Source of the DNA: Deltaproteobacteria bacterium
GTDB taxonomy: Bacteria; Desulfobacterota; Binatia; UBA9968
Length of the DNA: 5,678 bases
Assembly: GCA_021323355.1 (NCBI GenBank)
Contig: JAJONK010000189.1
Location: forward strand, 1-5,678
Reading direction: 5' to 3'
Shown here piece after piece: positions 1-5,061 of the stretch. The translations under genes were made by a program, and so were the position numbers. The notes below the pieces were generated by a model. That model saw nothing but the letters and a program-made list of their open reading frames with translations. It ran no database searches and was not told where the DNA came from. The first letter of the stretch is position 1, and the number at the start of each line of letters is the position of its first letter.

Positions 1-588
1 CATGCCGAGCAGGTCATTGACGGTCTCAAGATGAAGATCGCAACGCTGCAAGCCCAACTTAGCCAGACAGAGCAGATCGTCGGCGGACTTGTTGAGAACA
101 GTAGACTTCTAGCTTTGGAATCGCCCGTCAAAGAACTCGACCAAGAGCGAAATAGCCAGGCCTTCGATCTAAACACCGAGTTAGAACCCCACAGAAACGG
201 GTGGAACCACAATGAAGCACAAGCTTTGATTGATACTCAGGCCCAAGCTCTTGGAACACCTGTCGAACGCGAGCAATCAAAAAACGGCGCAGAGAAATCC
301 ACTGCCGTCCAATTTCAGGCTGCGAGAGTCATGCCCATGATACCGGAAGCCGCTCCGCAGACCGTGTCGCAATACGCTTTCGACCGTATGATCACTGAGT
401 TCAGCGAGCTCAGCAACGTGATGGGGAGCATCGCATCCCTGATCATCCGTGATCAGGTGAGGGCCTTTGGGGAATCCATGGAAGAATTTCCACAGGCGCG
501 GCTTACAGAGCTGGTCGAGTCTCTTAGCAAAACGATATCTGACGAAGAGCTGAAAGCCGATTTTTGCCGGCGATTTGCCAAAGTTTAA
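1..588 (+). CDS. Unrecognised protein, C-terminal part (5' end outside window)
   Basis: The reading frame is open from the first base and stops with TAA at 586-588, giving 195 visible residues. The first in-frame ATG (base 31) has no Shine-Dalgarno sequence before it, and the ten codons upstream continue the same amphipathic pattern, so it is probably an internal methionine and the true start lies to the left. The first 45 or so visible residues look like a helical coiled coil (hydrophobics in TLQAQLSQTEQIV and similar). A polar, Gln/Asn/Glu-rich stretch of low conservation character follows. The last 80 residues, from about YAFDRMITEFSELSNVM, look like a compact helical domain containing SLIIRDQVRAFGES and ending FCRRFAKV. 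There are no membrane segments, signal peptide or metal-binding cysteines (only one Cys). I do not recognise the family. A cytoplasmic structural or regulatory role is possible but unproven. The frame length and protein-like composition make a real gene likely. Confidence 0.6.
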   Translation, partial: HAEQVIDGLKMKIATLQAQLSQTEQIVGGLVENSRLLALESPVKELDQERNSQAFDLNTELEPHRNGWNHNEAQALIDTQAQALGTPVEREQSKNGAEKSTAVQFQAARVMPMIPEAAPQTVSQYAFDRMITEFSELSNVMGSIASLIIRDQVRAFGESMEEFPQARLTELVESLSKTISDEELKADFCRRFAKV

Positions 589-946
589 CTCCGAAAAACA
601 ATCTGTCTCCGCGAAAGTGATTGGCTTCTAGCGGCTGCCGAAGAAGACACCGTCCCTTTCCCCTCCGCACTTCAAAGGAGACATAGACCTGTATACGGCG
701 GCATCGCGTCGGCCGCCGTCCCTAATCTGAGCTTTTCGAATTGTTCAAATCGGTAGTCTTTATTCCATACGCCATCTCGTTTTTCGCTCACTACTCTCGG
801 CATCTTCATCATCGACAGGACGTAAAGTAAAGAAGAGTTATTAGGATCAAATTCTCGACTCAACGATTGATGAACTAAAGTCGGGGCGAAAACATGGCTT
901 GCAAGGGGCGCTCAATTGATCGCGATTCGTCTGTCCGCTGTAGATG
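589..946. other. Intergenic region between convergent genes, no convincing gene
   Basis: This 358-base stretch lies between the stop of the left-hand plus-strand gene and the stop of the minus-strand cyclodeaminase-family gene, so both genes converge on it. The only open frame of any length is a 63-codon minus-strand frame (672-863) that needs a TTG start, has no ribosome site and resembles nothing I know. The one structured element is the GC-rich stem-loop at 695-719. No uridine tract follows it on either strand, so I cannot call a classical terminator. The region could be degenerate former coding sequence. Confidence 0.5.
695..719. other. GC-rich stem-loop in convergent intergenic region
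   Basis: ACGGCGGC at 695-702 is perfectly inverted at 712-719 (GCCGCCGT), giving an 8-bp stem with a 9-base loop. It lies about 107 bases past the stop of the plus-strand gene and about 228 bases past the stop of the minus-strand gene. The position between convergent genes suits a transcript-end or RNA-stabilising structure, but neither side has a convincing T-run. An intrinsic terminator is therefore doubtful, and chance in GC-rich sequence remains possible. Confidence 0.3.
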
Positions 947-2029
947 CTAGTCTCTGATGTCCTGTAGAAACCAGTTGGTGGGTATCTCTTGGCCGAGGCC
1001 GCGCCGTTTTGCCTCACGGACGACGTAGCCGGCAGTCGACGCAAATTGCAAACCTTGAGTGCCGCTGTTGGCAAAAAAGGTAACCTGGTTGCGATTTGCT
1101 CGACCTTGGAGTTTGCCGGACATGACATCGGTGAGCAGGGGGAAGTCGCTGGAAAAAATGTCGACCCGGGGATTGGCGATTCTCTTGATCTCCTCCTCGT
1201 TGCCGGCGACCACGGCCGCTTCGCCGCCGATGCGCCGCATGCCGACATCGAGGTTCATCGTGGCCCGGCCCATTTTGATGACGAGATCGGATTTCTTGAC
1301 GATCTCGGGGTTCCATTCGTTGGATTTGACACAGGTGAGGTGCATGCCGGGCTCGATCCACGAGGGATCTTCGACGACGACTTGAATGGAATCGGTGCAG
1401 GTGGCGACGATGTCGCAACCGCGCACGGCATCCTCCGGGCGTTCTACGGCTATGATTTTGATTGCTAACTTCTCACCCATTTCTTGGGCAAAAGTGTCAC
1501 GATTCTTTTTTGTCGGGCTGTAAACCCGTACCTCGTTAATTTTCCTGACCTCATTGAAAGCCAGCAGATAAGTGCGCGCCATTCCGCCTGCGCCGAAGAT
1601 GCCGACCACGTGGGAATCTTCACGCGATAGATATTTCACGCCCAAACCGGCGCAGCCACCGACGCGCATATGCTGGATGATGCCGTCATTTATGATTGCC
1701 AAAGGCTCGCCGTTACGGGTGGAAAATACCAGGACGATGCCACAGAAGGTTCCTGGCTCGATGCAATATTTTTCCACCGTCTTTCCCTCAGGCCATTCCA
1801 GCATGTCTGACTTCATGCGAATGGCGAAAGTTTCGAAGCTTCTGGAGGCTCCTTCCATGGTGCCCCAGCGATACATTATTTTTGGATCGTCGTTGGGCAC
1901 GAAGAGGTCGTAACGGCCGCGGTAGACAGCGCGTTCATTGATGAGATCGCGATAGCCGGTTTCCAACGCGGCCATGCAACCTTTCATGTCGAGAATCTGC
2001 TCGACGGTTTGATTATTAATCAGCAGCAT
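947..2029 (-). CDS. Ornithine cyclodeaminase / mu-crystallin family protein
   Basis: This 360-residue cytoplasmic protein belongs to the NAD(P)-dependent ornithine cyclodeaminase/mu-crystallin family, whose members include ornithine cyclodeaminase (ornithine to proline plus ammonia), alanine dehydrogenases and ketimine reductases. The dinucleotide-binding Rossmann motif is GIFGAGGMA at 143-151. Before it, IIQHMRVGGCAGLGVKYL (117-134) holds R122, aligned by eye with the family's substrate-carboxylate arginine, and K73 in AIRMKSDM fits the conserved lysine. At the place where ornithine cyclodeaminase has its catalytic aspartate (typically in a G-[AS]-D motif) this protein reads VKSNEW, with N237, so true cyclodeaminase activity is doubtful. 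Beta-strand 2 of the Rossmann fold ends in VYSPTKKNR with no acidic residue, which would permit NADP. AGGAGG at 2034-2039 sits 4 bases before the ATG and fixes the start. It is monocistronic as far as visible: the next co-directional gene is 296 bases upstream, with two repeat elements between. The exact substrate is unknown. Confidence 0.9.
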   Translation of the reverse strand: MLLINNQTVEQILDMKGCMAALETGYRDLINERAVYRGRYDLFVPNDDPKIMYRWGTMEGASRSFETFAIRMKSDMLEWPEGKTVEKYCIEPGTFCGIVLVFSTRNGEPLAIINDGIIQHMRVGGCAGLGVKYLSREDSHVVGIFGAGGMARTYLLAFNEVRKINEVRVYSPTKKNRDTFAQEMGEKLAIKIIAVERPEDAVRGCDIVATCTDSIQVVVEDPSWIEPGMHLTCVKSNEWNPEIVKKSDLVIKMGRATMNLDVGMRRIGGEAAVVAGNEEEIKRIANPRVDIFSSDFPLLTDVMSGKLQGRANRNQVTFFANSGTQGLQFASTAGYVVREAKRRGLGQEIPTNWFLQDIRD

Positions 2030-2042
2030 GGAGCCTCCTGTC

Positions 2043-2063
2043 GAAGTTCAAGGAACAAGCTTC
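2043..2063 (-). promoter_or_regulatory. Small dyad in leader of the cyclodeaminase-family gene
   Basis: Two nested short inverted repeats, GTTC/GAAC (2046-2049 and 2053-2056) and GAAG/CTTC (2043-2046 and 2060-2063), lie just upstream of the ribosome site of the minus-strand gene. They share base 2046, so both cannot form fully at once. The position suits an operator or a weak leader hairpin, but the arms are only 4 bp and chance is a good explanation. I saw no convincing -35/-10 pair for this gene. Confidence 0.15.
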
Positions 2064-2112
2064 CTCTATTTCGCAGAAGCTGTGACAATGCAAGGGCAGT
2101 CAGACTACAAAA

Positions 2113-2173
2113 ATGAATTATGAAAGCTGAAAACTGACTTCCGGATTTTCAGATTTCCGCTTTCAGCTTTCCG
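2113..2173. repeat. Heptamer-array palindromic repeat, copy 1
   Basis: The 61 bases divide into four 7-base units (2113-2140: ATGAATT, ATGAAAG, CTGAAAA, CTGACTT), a 5-base centre (CCGGA, 2141-2145), and four more 7-base units (2146-2173: TTTTCAG, ATTTCCG, CTTTCAG, CTTTCCG). The right-hand units are roughly the reverse complements of the left-hand type. GAAAGCTGAAA (2122-2132) is perfectly inverted at 2161-2171, so the element can form an 11-bp stem. A second copy lies at 4093-4160 in the same orientation, with two identical 20-base blocks shared. It is non-coding and sits upstream of the minus-strand cyclodeaminase-family gene. Confidence 0.8.
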
Positions 2174-2213
2174 CGAGGAACGGGTTTGTCAGAGCGAAAT
2201 GGAGGCAGGATTA

Positions 2214-2325
2214 CAGGCTGGCAGCAGCAAGGCGCGCGATGTTCGATGAGCTGAGGCGTACGCTTCAGTACGTTGAAGCGAGTCGGGCGAGCGGAACGAA
2301 GATATGAGACTTTTTGACCAGCCTG
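2214..2325. repeat. 112-bp MITE/REP-like element with terminal inverted repeats
   Basis: CAGGCTGG at 2214-2221 is perfectly inverted as CCAGCCTG at 2318-2325, bounding a 112-bp non-coding segment. Inside, CGCTTCA (2261-2267) pairs with TGAAGCG (2274-2280) around a 6-base loop, and CGTAC/GTACG (2257-2261 and 2268-2272) offers an alternative pairing. The right end carries a T5 run next to the terminal repeat. The right boundary touches the TAG stop (2326-2328) of the DUF1178 gene exactly. There is no transposase frame inside. The layout suits a small non-autonomous mobile or REP-like dispersed repeat. Only one copy is in the window, so dispersal is inferred. Confidence 0.5.
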
Positions 2326-2769
2326 CTAGCTGTCCAAATCGGGTTTAGGAAGAACTACATGGGGGACGCCTTCATCGGCAAGCTCAGCTGCTTCACCAGC
2401 CGTCGCCGTACCGTGAATCGGCCGCTCTTCAGCCTTTCCTCGGTGAATCTGCCGCGCCTCATCGGCAAACCGAGGTCCGACGTCTTCGAAATTCTGCTTA
2501 ACATAATGGTGAACCTTAAGTAGCATTTCCTTAAATTCAGCCGGAGATGGCGGCGCCGGCGGTGTTCGGCTCGCTGTCTTTGCGGGCGGAGCTGGCTGCT
2601 CCTTCTTTACATGTACGGCGCAGGCATGCGGTACCTTCTCAACTTTTGTCGTGCCGCAGGTAGGACAGGAAATCAGGTTTTGCTCGGCTTGTTTCTGATA
2701 CTCCTCGAAACTCGGAAACCAGCCCTCAAAGTTGTGTTTTTTCTTGCAGAGAAGATTGTAGATCACCAT
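2326..2769 (-). CDS. DUF1178 family zinc-ribbon-like protein
   Basis: This 147-residue protein has the full DUF1178 layout. The N-terminus is MVIYNLLCKKKHNFEGWF with C8 and H12. A CPTCG knuckle follows (C35, C38), so C8, C35 and C38, perhaps with H12, look like metal ligands. A Pro/Ala-rich linker covers about 57-78, and the conserved C-terminal part includes VGPRFADEARQIHRGKAEER (97-116), IHGTATAGEAAEL and LADEGVPHVVLP. Family members are small soluble proteins of unknown function, about 140-160 residues, so this is full length. Codons read ATG-GTG-ATC-TAC at the start, and GGTGGA on the minus strand (2778-2783) 8 bases upstream serves as a weak ribosome site. A promoter with a short leader is visible just upstream. 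It is transcribed divergently from the DUF482 gene, 145 bases away, and its stop codon abuts the 112-bp repeat. Confidence 0.9.
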   Translation of the reverse strand: MVIYNLLCKKKHNFEGWFPSFEEYQKQAEQNLISCPTCGTTKVEKVPHACAVHVKKEQPAPPAKTASRTPPAPPSPAEFKEMLLKVHHYVKQNFEDVGPRFADEARQIHRGKAEERPIHGTATAGEAAELADEGVPHVVLPKPDLDS

Positions 2770-2798
2770 AAGTTAAGTCCACCATCTGGAGAATAACC

Positions 2799-2826
2799 AT
2801 TTAAGAACCTTTCGGGATGAAGTCAA
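2799..2826 (-). promoter_or_regulatory. Sigma-70-like promoter for the DUF1178 gene
   Basis: On the minus strand TTGACT (2821-2826; 5 of 6 to the -35 consensus) is followed after 16 bases by TTAAAT (2799-2804; 4 of 6 to the -10 consensus). Initiation near 2792 would give a leader of about 23 bases containing the GGTGGA ribosome site, which is a consistent arrangement. Confidence 0.45.
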
Positions 2827-2862
2827 GCCGCCTGGCATCAGCGAGAATTCATCGCGTCTACT

Positions 2863-2868
2863 TAGAAT
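2863..2868 (+). promoter_or_regulatory. Possible -10 box for the DUF482 gene
   Basis: TAGAAT matches the -10 consensus at 5 of 6 positions and would give a leader of about 40 bases before the ATG at 2915. No acceptable -35 lies 15-18 bases upstream, so this is weak and rests on one hexamer plus position. Confidence 0.25.
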
Positions 2869-2914
2869 TATCCGAAATCTTGCCGGTGCTTGCAATCATG
2901 ATAGAGTCGCCTTG

Positions 2915-4075
2915 ATGAGCACCGACGTCTCGATCAAGGCTATTCGCAAGATTTCGGAAATCCCGCAAGCGCAATGGGACGCCCTGCTGGTCAACGGCTC
3001 GCCTTTCTTGAAGTGGCATTGGCTTGACAGCTTGGAGGGATCGGGCTGCGTCAACGATGAAACCGGTTGGCTGCCTCATCATCTGGTGGTGGAACGCGCC
3101 GGAAAAGTGGTTGCGGCGTGCCCCATGTACCTCAAGCTCCACAGTATGGGAGAGTTCGTCTTTGATTATGAGTGGGCTGAGACGGCCCATCATGTCGGCA
3201 TTCAGTATTATCCCAAGATGCTCGTTGGGGTGCCCTTTACGCCGGTAACGGGTCCTCGCTTTTTGACCGGCGCGGGAGCCGATCGAAGCGCCTTGATCAC
3301 GGTCCTGGGGCAGGCCTTGGCCAAGATTGCCGCGGACAACAAAATTTCTTCAGTTCACGTTAACTTCTGTTTGGACGATGAAGTCACCGCTCTCGAAGAA
3401 ATCGGCTTTATTCCCCGGCGAGGCATCCAGTTTCACTGGCAGAACCACGATTTTAGCTCGTTTGATGATTATCTCGGCAGCTTCCGAAGCGATCGGCGCA
3501 ACAAGATCAAGCGCGAACGGAGGGAAATCGCCCAGCAGGGAATCTCAATCGGTGCGGTAGAGGGCGAACAGCTGACTGAAAAACATATGCGCACCATGTT
3601 TCGTCTTTACAAGGGTCACGTCGATCGACTCTATTACGGCCGGCAATATCTCACGGAGGAATTCTTTCACCAACTTCAACGAAGGTTCGCGAGCAATGTC
3701 TGCTTGATGCTGGCCGAAGGCGACGGCAAGATTATTGCCGGAACCTTTAACATCAGAGATGATACGGCCATGTACGGGCGATACTGGGGCGCGTTCCGGG
3801 ACCAGCCTTTTCTCCACTTCAATGTTTGCTATTACTCAGCCATCGAGCACTGCATTGACATGGGACTTCAACGGTTCGAAGCCGGCGCCGGCGGCAGCTT
3901 CAAGCAACTTCGTGGTCTCGATCCCGAGCACACCACCAGCATGCATTATATCGTCGACGGCAGATTCCGACGCGCAGTCGAGCGCTTTCTAAAACAAGAG
4001 CGGGAGTTGATTCGCCAGAAACGCGATTTACTGCTCGAGCGCAGCCAGCTGAAGCGTGAGCTCGAAGAGCCTTAG
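2915..4075 (+). CDS. DUF482 / FemAB-like GNAT-fold acyltransferase-like protein
   Basis: This 386-residue protein matches the DUF482 family (COG3146, FemAB-like; often annotated as peptidoglycan biosynthesis or N-acyltransferase, with no firmly known substrate). Family hallmarks in order are SPFLKWHWLDSLEGSG (29-44), GWLPHHLVVE, the MYLKLHSMGEFVFDYEWA block (71-88), YYPKMLVGVPFTPVTGPRFL, the SDRRNKIKRERR basic stretch, YYGRQYLTEEFF, YGRYWGA, LHFNVCYYSAIEHCIDMGLQRFEAGAGG, and FKQLRGLDPEHTTSMHY to about 345. The tail from about 352 is highly charged and coiled-coil-like. The usual family motif near 324-330 reads, from memory, GAQGEHK; here it is GAGGSFK. The ATG at 2915 is preferred. An in-frame TTG directly before it is possible, and no good ribosome site is present for either. 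A 5-codon upstream frame (ATG 2898) stops in a TGATG overlap with the ATG. The gene ends in tandem TAG codons (4073-4078). No signal peptide is seen, so it is probably cytoplasmic. Confidence 0.88.
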   Translation: MSTDVSIKAIRKISEIPQAQWDALLVNGSPFLKWHWLDSLEGSGCVNDETGWLPHHLVVERAGKVVAACPMYLKLHSMGEFVFDYEWAETAHHVGIQYYPKMLVGVPFTPVTGPRFLTGAGADRSALITVLGQALAKIAADNKISSVHVNFCLDDEVTALEEIGFIPRRGIQFHWQNHDFSSFDDYLGSFRSDRRNKIKRERREIAQQGISIGAVEGEQLTEKHMRTMFRLYKGHVDRLYYGRQYLTEEFFHQLQRRFASNVCLMLAEGDGKIIAGTFNIRDDTAMYGRYWGAFRDQPFLHFNVCYYSAIEHCIDMGLQRFEAGAGGSFKQLRGLDPEHTTSMHYIVDGRFRRAVERFLKQERELIRQKRDLLLERSQLKRELEEP

Positions 4076-4092
4076 TAGGCCGCCTTTAGAGG

Positions 4093-4160
4093 ATGAATTA
4101 TGAAAGCTGAAAGATGAATTCCGTTTTCAGATTTCCGCTTTCATCCTTGTAATTCGTCCT
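4093..4160. repeat. Heptamer-array palindromic repeat, copy 2
   Basis: This is the same design as copy 1. Left units ATGAATT, ATGAAAG, CTGAAAG and ATGAATT occupy 4093-4120, followed by a 3-base centre CCG (4121-4123). Right units TTTTCAG, ATTTCCG, CTTTCAT and diverging ones run from 4124 on. Bases 4093-4112 and 4124-4143 are identical to 2113-2132 and 2146-2165. Outer arms 4090-4100 and 4150-4160 pair over 11 bp with one G-T wobble, and inner stems TGAAAG/CTTTCA and CTGAAA/TTTCAG nest inside, leaving one heptamer (4131-4137) bulged. It starts 17 bases after the DUF482 stop, so it could fold in that transcript's 3' end. A GTCTTTT stretch follows closely, but it is weak as a terminator U-tract. 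Confidence 0.8.
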
Positions 4161-4221
4161 CCGAGTCTTTTGAGCAGACTGCAACCAGATTTTCAGCGAC
4201 CTGTTAGTTCGGGCCGTTTCC

Positions 4222-4250
4222 TTGACAGGGTAGGTGCTTTCCTTTAACGT
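4222..4250 (+). promoter_or_regulatory. Sigma-70-like promoter for the ABC transporter operon
   Basis: A perfect TTGACA (4222-4227) is followed after 17 bases by TAACGT (4245-4250), which keeps the key T-A and final T of the -10 box but matches only 3 of 6. Initiation near 4257 would leave a leader of only about 12 bases, just enough for the CGGAG ribosome site. Alternatively the leader is longer and the true promoter lies elsewhere in the 193-base gap. Confidence 0.45.
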
Positions 4251-4268
4251 CTGCTTCGGAGTTGGGAC

Positions 4269-5045
4269 GTGAAGGCTAGCACGAGGAACATCATCGAACC
4301 GATAGTTTTTTTCCTGGCGCTCCTAATTCTTTGGGAAATTTTGGTCGAGATCATCAAGGTTCCTTCATTCATTCTGCCGCCGCCGCGCGATCTCTGGATC
4401 GCCTTCATAAACAAGCTGCCGATTATCGGCCATCATGCCTGGATCACCTTTATCGAAGCCTTCGGCGGCTTCGCCCTGTCTTTACTTTTGGGGATTGGTT
4501 TCGCTGTCGCGGTGGTCTACTCGCCCCATCTACAGAATACTATCTATCCGCTCATCGTAATTCTTTATGCGATGCCAAAAAGCGCGTTCGCGCCATTGAT
4601 GGTCATATGGGTCGGTTACGGGCTTGTGTCTAAAATAGCGATTGCCTTTCTCGTCGCCTTTTTCCCGATCGTGGTGAATACCGTCGTCGGGTTGAAAGAA
4701 GTCGAGCCCGAACTGTTGGAGTTGGCGCGTATCAATCGCGGCTCGCAATTCGATATCTTCAAAAAAATTCGTCTGCCTAATTCGTTACCGTACATGTTCG
4801 CCGGGATCAAAGTGGCTATCGTACTATCGGTCACTGGCGCGATTGTCGCCGAGTTCGTGGCCGCAAACGAAGGCCTGGGCTATTTAGTTTTGCAAGCGAA
4901 CTACAGCTTGGATACAGCATTTGCGCTGGTGATTCTGCTGATTCTAGCCGTGCTGTCCCTGGGGCTTTTTTGGTTGGTGGAAATTATCCAAAGAAAATTG
5001 GCGCCGTGGAGCGCTGAGGTGCGTCAGGTGGAAGGGTCTTTTTGA
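4269..5045 (+). CDS. ABC transporter permease, SsuC/TauC-type (BPD_transp_1)
   Basis: This 258-residue inner-membrane permease belongs to the family serving nitrate/sulfonate/taurine/pyrimidine-type importers. An N-terminal hydrophobic helix spans about 12-29, and LPPPRD (36-41) is the typical post-TM1 motif. Further membrane segments lie at about 62-83, 92-113, 120-141, 177-197 and 216-238. The cytoplasmic EAA-like loop that contacts the ATPase is ELLELARINRGSQFDIFKKI (148-167) followed by RLPNSLPY; E151, A153 and G158 keep the core pattern. The NEGLGYLV motif at 200-207 is also characteristic. The start is GTG at 4269, supported by CGGAG (4257-4261) 7 bases upstream. It is followed after 16 bases by the binding-protein gene, so the two are co-transcribed. 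The usual ATPase gene is not upstream, where DUF482 lies. Substrate cannot be deduced. Confidence 0.95.
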   Translation: MKASTRNIIEPIVFFLALLILWEILVEIIKVPSFILPPPRDLWIAFINKLPIIGHHAWITFIEAFGGFALSLLLGIGFAVAVVYSPHLQNTIYPLIVILYAMPKSAFAPLMVIWVGYGLVSKIAIAFLVAFFPIVVNTVVGLKEVEPELLELARINRGSQFDIFKKIRLPNSLPYMFAGIKVAIVLSVTGAIVAEFVAANEGLGYLVLQANYSLDTAFALVILLILAVLSLGLFWLVEIIQRKLAPWSAEVRQVEGSF

Positions 5046-5061
5046 TTCGGAGGTGGAGCTC

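Noticed and set aside
695..719. Rho-independent terminator at the GC stem-loop
   Set aside because: Neither strand has a T-run after the stem.
672..863. 63-codon minus-strand frame in the convergent gap
   Set aside because: It needs a TTG start, has no ribosome site, resembles no known family, and includes the GC stem-loop; not supported as a gene.
989..1468. 159-codon plus-strand frame and a 133-codon minus-strand frame (847-1248)
   Set aside because: Both are shadows over the cyclodeaminase-family gene, whose frame carries clear family motifs and a good ribosome site.
2041..2112. Sigma-70 promoter for the cyclodeaminase-family gene
   Set aside because: TTGCAT or TTGTCA on the minus strand has no acceptable -10 at 15-19 bases; I could not support a promoter.
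2314..2523. Plus-strand frame overlapping the DUF1178 gene
   Set aside because: It is antisense to a recognised conserved protein and has no family resemblance.
2113..4160. The two heptamer repeats as a CRISPR array
   Set aside because: There are only two copies, about 2 kb apart with genes between and no spacer-repeat alternation; cas genes are absent.
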